Below are positions 32,676 through 46,450 of a DNA stretch of 64,000 bases, one piece after another (the stretch's first letter is position 1; each line of letters opens with the position of its first letter). Both the position numbers and the translations under genes were made by a program. Origin of the DNA: Phytoseiulus persimilis (Eukaryota; Arthropoda; Arachnida; Mesostigmata; Phytoseiidae). The notes under the pieces were generated by a model, which saw nothing but the letters and a program-made list of their open reading frames with translations, was not told the origin of the DNA and did not search any database. The stretch covers positions 54,674,629 through 54,738,628 of the forward strand of contig CM075101.1 in NCBI GenBank assembly GCA_037576195.1. The letters run 5' to 3'.

Positions 32676-34043
32676 CTATTTCCTGAGCAGGATTCCCACC
32701 GCCACCAGATCGTCCAGGACGGACTTGCCGTTAAGTTTCATTTCTGAAACTCTGAGGCGGTCCCTCATCAGAGACCCCCTCCGCTGACATTCATAGGAGA
32801 GGTCGTATGTCTTCTCGAGAACATGAGCCTCCAAGCTTCCCATCGAAGTCGAGGCGACCTCGAAGCCAACGATATCCAGATCGACAGCTTTGACGGTCCA
32901 GCACTTGTAGAGAGACGAGAGCTCTAGCACCTCGTCTTTCCGGACCGTTCGCTGCCGACCCTGGTCAATCAGTTCCACGGAGACGACGCCTCCGGTCTCG
33001 CTTATCTTGCGACACCGCTGCCAGGTTGGGGTGACGTCGTCTTTGCAGGCGTAGACGACCTCTGGCTCCATCTCGTCCACGCCGCAGGCGATAAAGTCCG
33101 CGTATTCCTGGAGGTCATCAGCGAGCTTCCTCTGATCCGCCCGCCAGCCCGTTTCTAAGGCCACTAATTGGTTCCCGTGACCCAATGCGACGATTTGGAA
33201 CGTCCCTTTACGGGTTTCTGCTGGCGCCTCTGTCGATCGTTCTTTCTCGAGAGGCTTCCTGAGGAATCCGTTCGATGGTCTGTAAAGAAAGCAGATTTGA
33301 AACATCCGACTTTGTCTGGGAGAACATTCCCGCTCGACTCTGCATCAAACTCGAACTGAGAGCTTTCATGACTTGGGAGATATGGTACCCGCAAAACGAT
33401 TGGGAAATTTCACTCACGGTTGGTTTCGGCTCTTGTCGTTGCCGCCATTCTCTTGGGCAGGGCGATTGGAGGTGAAATGGCGATTGGGGGTGGCCGTTTT
33501 CACCCTCATGAATTCGCCCATGAAATGCGTGTCGTCTTTCTGGGCGATCACGGCCTTGATTGTCGCTTCGTCCGCGAAGTTCACGAACCTAGAATTGGAA
33601 GAATGAGCTAATCGTTGGAGCTCCTGCGAAGCGTGGAAGCGACGGAAAACTACATCGATTACTGGGAGTCCAGATGCCCAACAATCGTGTCAATCGAGGC
33701 TCCTGTGGTACAACAAGTCGCCTGTGCCTCAAACTCAAACTGCGCATGAAGTGATTTGGGCTGGTCGAGCAACCAGTACTTACGCGACTTGACGAGACCT
33801 CCGAGGATCATCCTTCTTGTTGACCAAGCGTATGCTCATCGGTTTGAACGGGTGCAGGAATTTCAGGACGTCGCCCTGGGGAAAAGACGGTTCGAATCAA
33901 TCTTCTTCTATCTTAAACGCAGTGTCTGACGAGGGATGGTATGTTCTATAGCTTCGGATCTCTTCACAGGGTAGAACTCTACTTACATTGGTTGCCCATG
34001 CTGCGAATGAGTTGATGAACAGGGTTTGCTTGCGACAGTCCAT
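32676..34043 (-). CDS. RRM-Tudor protein, intact copy G1b
   Basis: Exons are 33987-34043, 33784-33875, 33418-33588 and 32676-33279, with the same splice sites as G1a. The 307-residue product differs from G1a at about two residues (S85N, K120E). All domain motifs described for G1a are kept. Confidence 0.88.
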
Positions 34044-34164
34044 CTCTACGCTTTTCTTCTGACTGAGTCAGAAAAGTGAGAACCGGATCGTAAAGTTCTG
34101 AATCGTACAGAGAAGGCAACGAGAGTGATTCCAACGCACCGGAGCTTCCTCATTTATAGTGAAT
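34044..34164 (-). promoter_or_regulatory. Promoter/5' leader of G1b
   Basis: TATAAA is at 34153-34158 and the 17-bp palindrome at 34057-34073, at the same spacing as in G1a. Confidence 0.55.
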
Positions 34165-36304
34165 CTGAGCCCGAGTTCTAGGAGAGAGAGATCTAGGCTC
34201 TGCACTACTCCAAAGAATTCCGAATTCTTTCGCAGGAATCCTAGTTGTGGTTACACCCTTCTCACCTGCGTCAGCGGCGTAGACCGGCAGAAGCTAAGAG
34301 GGGCATCTCATCGAGGACTATCAAAGTTGAGGTTACGAAAAAACAACTCGGTTTTCTCGAACCCCTTGCTGGAGTGCTTCGCTCGATCCGTCAGCCCCCT
34401 CAAGAGAAAGCTCTGGAGGAGGGTACTCTCGAGGACGATCCATACGGCCGCCGAGCTCTTCATAGTGAAAATCGTCGGACGCTCACACATCGAGTGTTGA
34501 CCGAATCCCGATATGAGAATATAGATCCAGTTAACTAATGGAGTCAAGGATTGGAGATAAGCTTATTGAAACCGCATCCTACGCGGGTGAAGTCGATCTC
34601 CCATGGGCGCCAGTGCAGCTAAGGCCAGAAAGAAATCGAAGTTGCCTGTTCTGTTGATACCGATGAGTGCCTGTCTTCATGACGATAACGGCGATATATA
34701 GCGAACAAGAACGAACCCCGTGAGTATTTTCCCATATTAGTTCGGAAATTCCGCGACTTCTGAATTCTTCCAAAAAATCGCAAGGGGAGGTCGCTGGGAC
34801 TCCGATTTTTCTTCGAGAATAGGATCATGTCTCGTCAAAATTTCTACCATTCAAGGAAGTCGACGGACGCCGTCTTCCTTCGTGGCGTTTCATTCAAGTC
34901 TTGAAAGTCTCCCCGGTGGGCCTGCGAAACGACCTGTCGATAATGACTCATTCTCGAGTCGAGAGTTCGTGAATCACCTGAAGTCTTCGAAGTCAAATGC
35001 TGAAAGCAAAGCGCAGACGATCGTGTTTGACGGCAGGCGAAGATATTTCACAGGAATTTCCGCGGACTCATTCGCCTGCGCCGGGCGCCCCATGCCAGCA
35101 GATTCGGAGGAAAAATTCATAGTAGAGATCGATTTTGTACAAGAAGGCGACTGCGTCTCTCGCCGTTATGAGACGGAAGTCGACGGCCGTCAACGCGAGT
35201 TTGTTGGAGAGATAAGAGCCCCAGTGACTGACGTTCTTGAACTGCGGCCGTCGCTTTTGAAGAAAGGGTTGGAGAAGGATAATTTTTTTGATTCCCAAAA
35301 CTCGGATTCGATCGCTCCGCGCTGAAGAGATATTCTGCTCAAATCGATCCCCGTATTCGGGACACGGGGACCAATCAAATTCAAACATTCGAACCCGAGA
35401 TCCCACCTTCTCTAACGACAGTCTGCATGCGTGCCATCGCATGCATGGTCGTAATTCTGCTAAAATTCGGAACGAATAACAGAAAATATGTTTGAAACGA
35501 AGAGCTCCTCACTGAAGTCCGACTCCGCTTGATCGGAGCTTGATTACTGCTCGAGAAAGAATAAGGAAGAAGGGGTTCGTGACAGACCCTTGGGATTTCT
35601 TCATGAGAAGGGTCGAAAGTCAGGCTACATTCATTGTTAACATGAGTATAATCCGAATCATTCCCCCTCAAATTTTGAGGGATAAACTCCAGAAAGATAT
35701 CGACTTCATCCCCGATTACGGTGTGTCAGAGCCCACGACCACCCCCGCTCCTCTGATCAGGCTCTTCCAGGGCTCCGGCTCCTCTACTGAGGTTTGGCTG
35801 GAAAATTCCAAGAGCGAACGATGAGCTAACCCGTATGAGGCAGGAAGCTCACGATGGAGATGAGCCGAGCTGACACTTCCGAAAGGGGAATCCTGTTCCG
35901 ACAACATAGTTGAAGATGGATACTGATTCACTTTGTCTTCTTCTATCCTCCTTCATACTGATTATTCGCTCATCGAAAGTCTTCGAACACATGATTCAAT
36001 GATCTCAAGTGCCCGAAGCCAGCTGAGCAGCTGAGCGAAGAGCCGAGCGTACGAAACTAAGCTTCTCTGCAGTGCGCTGAAAGGAGGGAGCCCCTGCACC
36101 TTGGAGAGTAACTCATTCTTGAGGAACTGTTGCGACGGTTAAGCGTCCGTTGATCTCCATGAGTAGCGCTCCTCGACTGGATAGATATTTTTGGGAAAGA
36201 AAAATTGACTCTCTGCCTCGTTCCAGCGTCAAGGAATCGTCTGAAAACTACGTGGAACCCATCAGTCGGGGTTGTTGAAATCCGGGCTCGAAACGGTGCG
36301 CACT
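34165..36304. other. Upstream block with A block, copy 2
   Basis: About 99 percent identical to 8961-11100 at a constant offset of 25204 bp. The empty Gypsy site lies at 35401-35405. The 103-codon frame of the A block recurs at 35516-35824. Confidence 0.45.
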
Positions 36305-36910
36305 CATTCGCCTGAAATCCTATTGGCCTGAAAACCCCTCAGCCTGAAAACCCATTCGCCTGAAAACCCATTGGCCCGAATTCTTCGAGAGCTTTCTACG
36401 CGAGAGCGAAGCTTCTACGCGCAGCGCGGAGCCGTCGCGCTATCAAGCGGCATCTCGTTCCCTCCAGATAGCTTGCTCTACATGACAATGACCAAGATGG
36501 TATGCTTCATTCTATCACTGGAAGTCTTCATTATAATTTCACACACTTATTCACCAAGCAAACCTGCAATTGTATCATGTTCCCTGTAGTTCCTTGGAAC
36601 ACAACAGCCGTAACATTAATTCGAATCTCACACTTAAGCAGAGAATCGGGAGTTTACCTACGAGCGGACATCGATTTCCGAATTTCCCAAATCCATTTCC
36701 AGAGCACTCTTAAATTCCAATCCTAATTTTCCGAGAGTTCGAATCCTTGTCTACCTGTCTGCCTGATCAGCGCTGCGCGTAGAAGCCTTGCTAGCCCAGA
36801 AAGTACTCTCTGAATTTTCGGGCAAGCCGGTTTTCAGGCTAACGGGTTTTCAGATCAATGGGGTTTCAGGCCAATGGGTATTCAGGCGAATAGGATTTCA
36901 GGCCAATTGG
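36305..36910. mobile_element. Foldback-type MITE, copy 2
   Basis: This copy has the five-unit left arm, like copy 0. Confidence 0.75.
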
Positions 36911-38280
36911 CTGTAATCCTCGAAACATCGGAGGCTAGATCGGATTCTTGTTTGGGTGATTCCTCCTCGCCCGATGCATCGATTTCCATAAATATTTTAT
37001 TTCAGCTGTAGCTAACGTATGCGGCAGAATTCCTTACCGCGGTTTGCGATTTTCGGATAAGTTCCAGAGTTTCAACGTGAGACATTACCACGTAGACACT
37101 TCAACGATCTGGCGACACATCTGGAGACTCGTTTTCTTCTCAGGACTCGATGCCTGGGTAGCATCAACTCTCCAATGGGCTCAGAACTGATCGAATCAGT
37201 GTCCCCACAAGCCTCTTGGCCAAGTAGGGATCAGAACCATTCTTGAGTTGAAGGAGGCAACTCCCGAGGCCGATATGTCCTCGGGAGTATGCGGCTGCCG
37301 ATTCGCTTAGTTTCCTTCAGAGGTGCGTAGTTCGCGACAAACTTCATGATTCCGAAGAGAAAGCGGGCGGTCATATTCCTATTTCCGCCGGAAACGTGGA
37401 ATCGCGATTTTCCACAATTCCAGGAATACCATCGGTGTGGGCACGCCGTTTGTCGGATCAACACGAGCTCGGTTGAAACTGAAAGCTGACTGAATCGCGC
37501 ACTGAATGAAGCCAGCGTCGTTTGATCGGCTGATCCAGCCATGCCCGCCAATCGTTGATTTACTTCCCCAACACTTGACCTCCGTTCCAGCCCTCTCTCG
37601 GATGCGTGCTACTCCTTTGCCAGAGAGCGTAAGCCTACGCCGACATAAAGCGCTGAGCGAAATCCGACGAGAGGCGAGCATTCAGGCGGTTACAGAAATT
37701 TTTCCTGATGGGTTACCATTCAGTCGACCCCTCGAGCATTGCTGCTAGACTCAGGAAAAGCACCAGGAATTTGAGGTACTTAGATCCAAAAGATCACAAG
37801 TTTACGAATGATTCCGAGGCCTCGGTATAGTAACTGCACTTCTCATGGAAACACTCCAATGCTGGTGAAACTGAGCCGGGGTTGTCGTTTGCATAGAATA
37901 TCGGATGACTCGTCCTCAATCTCGGAACGGCTCCCCACAAAATCGAGTGGGCCGGAGACTGGAGGGGGCACAGCTCCAGGAGCGGCGATAGTCCAACGGC
38001 TTCCGGGGGAGATGCTCGATCTTGAGCCGGATCCCAGAGTTTCGCAAACGCCGTCGAGCGACGCGTTCTGAGAGAGCGGCAACGACGCATTCCTCCCAAT
38101 CACGTGTTCCCTCCTTGATGTGATCTCTAGCTTATGGATGCTCATCTCCAAGCTTGACCTAGGAAGACAGCGGGCACACTTCCAGATGTTGGAACAAAGA
38201 AATCATCGATGTTTCTGACGTAACCGAAATTTATTCTGAAAGCTATCAGAGCCATAACGCTACAAATATGAATCCTGAAC
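36911..38280. other. P' block, copy 2
   Basis: This is the 3' flank of G2c and includes the 308-bp piece (about 37001-37308). Its central part (37640-37740) groups with the left-edge P block rather than with 12420-12520, a sign of exchange between units. Confidence 0.45.
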
Positions 38281-39202
38281 TTATTTCCTGAGCAGGATTC
38301 CCACCGCCACCAGATCGTCCAGAACGGACTTGCCGTTAAGTTTCATTTCTGAAACTCTGAGGCGGTCCCTCATCAGAGACCCCCTCCGCTGACATTCATA
38401 GGAGAGGTCGTATGTCTTCTCGAGAACATGAGCCTCCAAGCTTCCCACAGAAGTCGAGGCGACCTCGAAGCCAACGATATCCAGATCGACAGCTTTGACG
38501 GTCCAGCACTTGTAGAGAGACGAGAGCTCTAGCACCTCGTCTTTCCGGACCGTTCGCTGCCGACCCTGGTCAATCAGTTCCACGGAGACGACGCCTCCGG
38601 TCTCGCTTATCTTGCGACACCGCTGCCAGGTTGGGGTGACGCCGTCTTTGCAGGCGTAGACGACCTCTGGCTCCATCTCGTCCACGCCTCTGCATCAAAC
38701 TCGAACTGAGAGCTTTCATGACTTGGGAGATATGGTACCCGCGAAACGATTGGGAAATTTCACTCACGGTTGGTTTCGGCTCTTGCCGTTGCCGCCATTC
38801 TCTTGGGCAGGGCGATTGGAGGTGAAATGGCGATTGGGGGTGGCCGTTTTCACCCTCATGAATTCGCCCATGAAATGCGTGTCGTCTTTCTGGGCGATCA
38901 CGGCCTTGATTGTCGCTTCGTCCGCGAACTTTACGAACCTGGAATTGGAAGAATGAGCTAATCGTTGGAACTCCTGGGAAGCGTGGAAGCGACGGAAAAC
39001 TACATCGATTACTGGAAGTCCAGATGCCCAACAAGCGTGCCAATCGAGGCTCCTGTGGTACAACAAGTCGCCTGTGCCTCGAACTCGAACTGCGTTTGGG
39101 AGCATGAAGTGATTTGGGCTGCTCAAGCAACCGGTACTTACGCAACTAGACGAGACCTCCGAGGATCATCCTTCTTGTTGAGCAAACGTATGCTCATCGG
39201 TT
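38281..39202 (-). pseudogene. RRM-Tudor pseudogene G2c
   Basis: Exon 4 keeps its 3' 400 nt or so, but about 440 bp (start of exon 4 and most of intron 3) are deleted at a join near 38690, removing the linker and the first part of the Tudor domain. Exon 3 (38768-38938) and 61 nt of exon 2 (39142-39202) remain; LINE-1 follows. Confidence 0.85.
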
Positions 39203-40218
39203 CATGGTTTATTGGATCTGATTTTTTGTATTTATGAATCAACCTTTCAATTCAGGCGCGAGCATGCTCAGCGGATCCTTTCTTGTTGCGTTCCCATTCT
39301 TCGAGAAGCCGCTTAGTCTTGTTTACCAATGAATGATTCAGCTCGCTGCTTGGGCCGAGGCGAGCTGCGAGGTCTTCGTTGGTGTAGTAGAATTCATTGC
39401 ATCCGAAGATCACGTGTGCGGTTGTTTCGGGGTGAACTCCACATCGGTCGCAGAATGTGTCTGGGGCAGCTTGGAAGATGGTATTGTGACATTTTGTTGG
39501 GAGGGTTCCAGCTCTCGCTAGGGCTAGCAGGGAGGATCCTCTACTATTTTCATATATGTGGGTGGTTGTGGTGGTTAACTCTTTGTGGGCTCGCTACAGC
39601 TCGAGAGTGGACCTCTCCTCCATCCCGTCCTCCCAGGCCTTATCCTGTATGGTCTCAACTTGTTCGGATAGCTTCCGGTAGTAGACTCCAAGGAGTGCTC
39701 GGTTTTCGTGGTCGTGGTCGTGGTCGATCGCCAGTGCGTCACAATCGAAGTCGGTTCGGAGAAGTCCCATTCTTAGGTAGGCTTTCGTTTTGTTTTTTTG
39801 TAGCTCAACTGCATCGAGTAGCATTTTGGGCCATCTCGAGTCCGGCATTGAGCGGATCCTCGCGAAATACCTGAGCTTACTATTGGCTTCCCTAGCTTCG
39901 GAGGAGCTCCAGCTCAGCTCTGATGAAAGGTATTCGTTCGCCACCTTCCATCCTGGTATACCAAGTGCCCATCGCGCTGCGTCGCGCTCGGCTTTCTCCA
40001 CTTCGTTCACTGTGTTAGTTGTCTTTACGGAAAACAGCATCTGCGTATGTGATTTTCGCGACAGCGACGCCTTTCCAGAATGTTTTGGACATTCCAAACT
40101 TGTTGAATCCCCATAGTGTCTGGGCGTGCATCTGGTGAAGGACTTTCTTCGCATCCGTCTTCCATTTCTCTTCTTGCTTGGAGAGGTAGTTGGAGTCGTC
40201 ACTCAGGGTGATCCCTAG

Positions 40219-40411
40219 TGAGAATTCCGTCGCGCTCCGGGTTGACGGTTTCAGACCCTTTTTCTTGCAAAGGAAAACGGATGCTGTGGTCTCGACTGAT
40301 TCCCACACATTCACTTGATGTGGCACGTTTTATTTATGAAAGGTTGAGCGTCGAGGCGGCGCGCGCTTCCAATCGCAATGAATTCACAGTTCGCTCTTAC
40401 GATATTTAACA
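40219..40411 (-). mobile_element. Solo LTR nested in LINE-1c
   Basis: Counterpart of 23036-23228, 193 bp, flanked by CCTAG. Confidence 0.75.
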
Positions 40412-42136
40412 CCTAGATATGTGTACTCTCGGCTGACAGGTAGGGCTTTGCCTTGTATCTGGAGGTCGTCGCAATCGCCAACCGAGTGGTTTGAGAACAC
40501 AACCACTGCACTTTTTAGGGGGCTGAAGGTCAATCTTCTGACCCTTCTGAATGCCGAGGTGATGATAAGAAGCTCTTGTAGATCCTTGCGGTTGTGTGAG
40601 AGTAGCACTATGTCATCCGCAAAGAACAACCCGGGTAGCACGAAGTGTTTCGGTTCCCGAGTGTTCCAAAAGTCTCCTCTCCGCCTGACTTAAAGTCTGC
40701 GCTTACTTTCAATCAGTCGTTTCTCAAGCTCTGTTATGCATAGTATGAACAGGATGCTGCTCAAGGGGCAGCCTTGTTTCACACCTCTGTGAGAGCATAG
40801 CCAGTCTGAGCTGACCTCGCTGTGAACAATATTGACTTTGTTTTTCTCGTATATGCGTGTCAGCAGGTCGACCCAGCTGGGTTCCATTCCAAGTCTGCGT
40901 AGAATCTTCCACAGTTCTTCGCGGTCAATTCTGTCGAAGGCTCGGGAGCAGCCCAGGAAGCAGGCTACCATTCCTTGCATTCCTTGTGAGTTTTCCCTGG
41001 CGATCTCTGAGGCGGAAGTAAGTATGAAGATGTTATCGTCTCCACGCCTACCTGGTCTAAAGCCGTTCTGCATCTTCCCCAGGATCTGTTCATTCTCGAT
41101 CCACTCTTGGATCTTTGAGGAAGATCTTGGTGAATAGTCTGTACAGGACTGGTTGATGGTGATCGGTCGGTATGTGTTCAGGTGTCCCTTTTTAGAGTTT
41201 CCTTTTTCTATGAGCGACACTCTTCCCTATGTTTCCAGTCCTCTGGTATGTCTTCGGCTCCGGAAAACATTTTGTTGAATAGTTCGGTGATTTGCCTTAC
41301 ACCTTCATTCTTCAGGTTTTTCAAGACTTTCGCAGGGATTCCATCGAGGCCACACCCTGTGCGGTCTTGGATGGTACTCATCGCTCTCTTGACCTCTTCT
41401 GGGTCTGTAACGATTCCTGTGGGATCTCTGCTTCCTCGCCACGGGTCTTTCTGGTCGTTGGTCTTGCTTGCTTCCAGCAACTCAATTCCTACGCCAGTTA
41501 GGTGAGCTGTCAAGCCGTCGTCTGGAATCAGGAGACCATTTCGGTCACTCAGGAACTGCCACAGCCTTTTGACTCTGTTGTTTTTGGGTGCTTTGAGGAT
41601 ATCCAGGCATATTTGGTGGTCACGTTGCTTTATTTCTCTCTGCACTTCCTCGCGAACTCGCTATGATCCTGTCTTCGTCGATGGTCATGGAGTCTATCTG
41701 ACTCAGCGCCGCTCCGTTCAGAAGAAAGTAGTCTATCGCTGACTCCCCTCGTGAATTTGCCTTCGCATCGCTCAGTCATGTTTAGTATAGTGAGTCCGTT
41801 CTCGATGGAAAACTCCTCGAGGATCTGTCCTCTTTTGTTTGGTTTTCCATCGAGGCAGGGGATCTGCGCATTGGCGTCACAACCTATGATAATCTTATCT
41901 AGCGGCGAGCACTTTTGCTTGATGAGTGTGCTCATGGATCTGGTGAGGGTTTTGTTTTCCCTTACTGTTCCATGTTTCATATAGAAGGATATGAATATCC
42001 ATCGTTGTCTGCCAATCCACGTTGCTTGGGCAAAGAAGTCATTGCCTTTGTGGTTCCAGTCTTCGACATAGTTTTCCCTGTATAGGATAGCTACGCCACC
42101 ATTCGAGTTTTTCCCGGTCGGGCCTCGCCGATTGCT

Positions 42137-42426
42137 TTTTGTCTTTGTTTTCTCTGTTTTCCGGCTGAACCTCTCAGCCAGCCCTCAGAAGTGTCCTGGG
42201 TTCACCTTTCGGTATTGCTTCGGTAACACTCCCTATCGCCTCGCAAATCCCATTGCGAGCGGTGGGCTTGGGTCTTCAAGATGGTTCAGATTTAATTCTG
42301 ATACAAATTAAATCCTCTTTTTACCACATAAGAAATTTTTGTTGTCGGCCGGGGATCGAACCCGCGATTGCTAGCTTAGCGTGGCACCTAAGGCGTTGGT
42401 TTATGCCACACGGCCAACGAGCCGAG
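42137..42426 (-). mobile_element. tRNA-derived SINE nested in LINE-1c
   Basis: Counterpart of 16571-16860. One base differs next to the B box (GGCCGGGGATCG on the plus strand), giving a better-paired T-arm-like stem. Confidence 0.82.
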
Positions 42427-42560
42427 CTTCGCCGGTTGCTGGATACAATGTTGTATCCCTCAATGGGTGGTGCTTTCTCGTCATTCATAAGAACCGTTTC
42501 GCATACCATCATTATGTCTACGTTCATGTCGATAAGCACATCTTTTTCAAGCGCAGCCCT

Positions 42561-43133
42561 CTACTTCGATTGTTCTGCTTCGTCATCACTTGGACCCTCC
42601 CAGGCTTCCATAGGCATGTCCAATTCCTGTCGGCTAGGTTGCTTCTTCCTCAAGCAACACACAAAGAGCACCAGGACGATGATAACTACTGTGCGAGAGA
42701 AGATGAGCATAACATTTGCTCGACTGGAAAGAGAATCATCCTTCGAGTAGTTTGTCAGGTAAATCCATGTTCCGAAGTGCAACTTGGTGCTGTCTCCCGG
42801 GTCGACGTTGAATGCAGCAATTCCGATGTTGTACTTTTTAGTGGGCGAGAAATGGTCCACCGTATGAGACAGCGTCTTGTCGGGTTCTTTGGAGGGTTTC
42901 ACAATCGCTTCTTCGGTTCCCGTCACACCTTCTCCTTCTTGCTTTACTCCAGTGGGGACATTTCCGCATGAAGCACTCCAGAGGGTACTGAATCCATCGA
43001 GCTTGTCACGTAGATAAGGAACAGTGTGAGAGCAACTGCCTTCTCTTCGCTTTTCTTCTGACTGAGTCAGAAAAGTGAGAACCGGATCGTGAAGTTCTGA
43101 ATCGTACAGAAAAGGCAACGAGAGTGATCCCAA
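42561..43133 (-). CDS. Membrane-protein-like frame, copy c
   Basis: Same 190-codon frame as copy a, with one change at its upstream end. Confidence 0.4.
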   Translation of the reverse strand: MGSLSLPFLYDSELHDPVLTFLTQSEEKRREGSCSHTVPYLRDKLDGFSTLWSASCGNVPTGVKQEGEGVTGTEEAIVKPSKEPDKTLSHTVDHFSPTKKYNIGIAAFNVDPGDSTKLHFGTWIYLTNYSKDDSLSSRANVMLIFSRTVVIIVLVLFVCCLRKKQPSRQELDMPMEAWEGPSDDEAEQSK

Positions 43134-43582
43134 CGCACCAGAGCTTCCTCATTTATAGCGGATCTGAGCCCGAGTTCTAGGAGAAAGAGAGAGAGAGAGA
43201 GAGAGATCTCGGCTAGGCAGTAATCCGAAGAATTCCAAATTGTTTCGTTCCTCTCCCACTCCTCTTGATTCACCTGCGTCAGCGGCGCGGACCGCCAGAA
43301 GCTAAGAGGGGCTTCTCACCGAGGGCTATCAAAGTTGAGGTTACGAACAAACAACTCGATTTTCTCGAACCTCTTGCTGGAATGCTCCGCTCGAAATCCA
43401 TCAGCCCCCCTCTGAGCTACCCTCAAGAGAACGCGCTTGTGGAGGGCGATCTATACAGCCGCCGAGCACTTCATCGTGAAAATCGTCGGATGCTCACCCA
43501 TTGAGTGTTGACCGAATCCGGACATGAGAATCCAGATCCACTCAAGTAATGGAGAGAAGTTCATTGAAACCGCATTCTCATC
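43134..43582 (-). promoter_or_regulatory. Duplicated promoter flank, copy c
   Basis: TATAAA is at 43152-43157, the palindrome is at 43056-43072 just outside, and a (GA)n run covers 43181-43206. Confidence 0.5.
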
Positions 43583-45747
43583 TTTTTTTTTCCATCATGG
43601 CAGGAGGGGAAATCCCTTCGGACACCACGGGTAGAATTGGGGTTTTAACCGGGTAGTGAGGTGTGGCCTCTAAAACCCCCCCTGTCGCCTTCAGGGGACG
43701 GGAACTCGAAATTTGTAGCTCGTTTGGTATTGCGTCCGTCACATCGGGAGCCCTTCGACTAGCTGCGCAATGTCTGGTTCAAATCTGCGCATTCATTTCG
43801 ATGGGTATCTTGTTCACGTTGGCTGTGCAGGCCTCGAGTTGCCTGCCTGTGATGCGTCGAAACGTCTTCGTATCTTTTTCCAGCTCAGTCTCCCTGCTGA
43901 GAATTTTGCTAATTGTTCTGCTTATCCGCCTCCATTCGTCATCGCTCTGCAACATTTCCTGCATCAGGCTGGGCACATTCGCAGCACAGGCTATTGCTGT
44001 TCTCTGTACTGCTAAAGCCGGACAGTGAAGGCCGGTGTATTCGACTGTGTCTTCCTCCCCAGAGTTACAGTGAACGCACATGGGCGTCGACGACAGGTTG
44101 GATCGACTCAGATACGTGTGGAAATCGCCGTGTCCCGAAAGCACCTGAGATAGGTGATAGATGACTGTGCCGAACTTCCTTTCGCAGCATTTTCTTAGGT
44201 CAGGAACGCATCTGTGCGTCAATCGTCTTCGTGGGACATTTTCCCATCTAAACTGCCACTCTTCAAGCGTTTTCGCCTTGATCTCCTCATCAATCGACCC
44301 AGAGTTGTCCCCTCTTTCGAGGTCATATGGAGCGTCTCGCCGTTCGTTTTCCTGCCAGATTTCATTTCTTTTTTCCACCAAGAGCGTCCAAGGGGTGGTT
44401 CTAGCCAGAACTAGCATCTTTGCAGTCGACACAGTGCGGTAGCACCGTGTGATTCTAATGGCCATCGTCCTCTGCGTTCTATCAAGCAACTGTCTGCTGT
44501 ATGCGAGTTCCAGCGCGTTCGGAGCCCACGTTGGCGCTGCATACAACGCAATCGAATCAGCTACCGTCACGAGTAGTCTTCTTTGTGCTTCCGATGCCCC
44601 ATATGTGCGAGGGAGGATTTTTGCCATGTCCTTCGCGGCTTTCATTGCTTTTGTCGTTACCATCGCCACATGTATCGAGCCTTTAAGGTTTGCCTGGAGG
44701 TACACTCCCAGATATCTTGCTCATTTCGTGATTTCCACCAAGTGCCCTTCTATTCGAATTGATAGTGCGCCATCGTTTCTCCTGCCAAGAAGCACCACCG
44801 CTTCCGTTTTCTCTGGAGCCATGCGTAAGCAGTGCTCCTGGCACCATCTTCCGATTTTCCGCGGAGCAGTGTTCGCTATGTCCTCTGGCTCTCCGTGTTA
44901 TTCGCCATTACTACGAGCGCCAAATCGTCCGCGTAGGCGATTGTCCGCGCTCCATCGGGCATCTTTACGCGGAGAATGTCGTCGTTCGCCGTGTTCCACA
45001 GGGTTGGCCCAAGCGTCCTCTTCCCCCGCCTTCGGGATGAGTATCAGGTTCGCCGTTTTCCACTCATATGGGAATGAGCCTTTCTGCAGTATGCCGTTCA
45101 CTAGCCGTGCAAAGACACTGGGCCATCGCTTCAGGAACGCTTTTGTCGCCCCTGCTGGAATGCCGTCAGGTCCCGGAGCTTTTCTAGACGGCATGTGGTC
45201 AGCCACTGCTGCAACTTCCTGCGCAGTTACCTTTGGGACATCAGTTCCGGCAATCTGGAGCTGCTCGCGCGCAGCTTCCATTCCATTCGGAAAGAGTTTC
45301 CGATGGCTCTGCTTATCGTTTCCTCCGGGAGTCTGACTCGCTTTTGTCTAAGTTTTTCTCTGACAATCTTATACGGAAGACCCCAGACGTCTTCTCGGAC
45401 GGACTCGCAGAGCTATCTCCTCTTGTTTCGCTTGCTGGCCGAGATCTCAAATTCGTATTCCCTATTTTTCCTGGTGTTTTCAGAGAGGGCTTCCGCTGCC
45501 CGTCTCGGGTCCCGGCAGATATGTTTCCTACTCCTGATGTGCAGTCTTCTGGCCTTGACGCAACTTTCCGGAGTCTTGAGATGGTCTCCGTCCACCAATG
45601 AAATGGTTTAAGGTTCTTCCATCGTGGGTTGGTCGTTGGCGCTCCGGCGGTGCACGCCTTTATGAGAATATCCGCCACCAGTTTGTGGTCGATTCCCGCC
45701 TGCCTATCTTTTGCCTCTTTACATTCCCGGTCCATGATGGTTCACTC
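43583..45747 (-). mobile_element. LINE-2 copy c (R1-clade-like)
   Basis: Counterpart of 29808-31972, nearly identical. The C-terminal frame is at 43779-44705. Confidence 0.85.
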
Positions 45748-46450
45748 GACCTCCGTTCCAGCTCTCTCTCGGATGCGTCCTACTCCTTCGCCAGAGAGCG
45801 TAAGCCTACGCCAACATCAAGCGCTGAGCGGAACCCGACGAGAGGCGAGCATTCAGGTGGTTACACGATGTTTTCCTGATAGGTTACCATTCAGTCGACC
45901 CCTCCAGCATTGCTACTAGACTCAGGAAAAGCACCAGGAATCTGAGTTACTTAGATCGAAAAGATCACAAGTTTACGAATGATTCCGAGGCCTCAGTATA
46001 GTGACTGCACTTCTCATGGAAACACTCCAATGCTGGTGAACCTGAGCCGGGGTTGTCGTTTGCACAGAATATCGAATGACTCGTCCTCAATCTCGGTACG
46101 GCTCCCCACAAAATTGAGTGGGCCAGAGACTGGAGGGGGCAAAGCTCCAGGAGCGGCGATAGTCCAACGGCTTCCGGGGGAGATGCTCGATCTTGAGCCG
46201 GATCCCAGAGTTTCGCGAACGCCGTCGAGCTACGCGTTCTGAGAGAGCGGCAACGACGCATTCCTCCCGATCACGTGTTCCCTCCTTGATGTGATCTCTA
46301 GCTTATGGATGCTCATCTCCAAGCTTGACCTAGGAAGACAGCGGGCACACTTCCAGATGTTGGAACAAAGAAATCATCGATGTTTCTGACGTCACCGGAA
46401 TTTATTCTGAAGCTATCACAGCTATAACGCTACAAATATGAATCCTGAAC
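45748..46450. other. P block, copy 4
   Basis: This is the 3' flank of G1c, with AATAAA on the minus strand at 46401-46406. No gene is recognised. Confidence 0.5.

Larger units (their letters stand above)
39203..42556 (-). mobile_element. LINE-1 copy c
   Basis: Same element and ends as copy a. A further in-element deletion of about 35 bp lies near 41545. Confidence 0.85.
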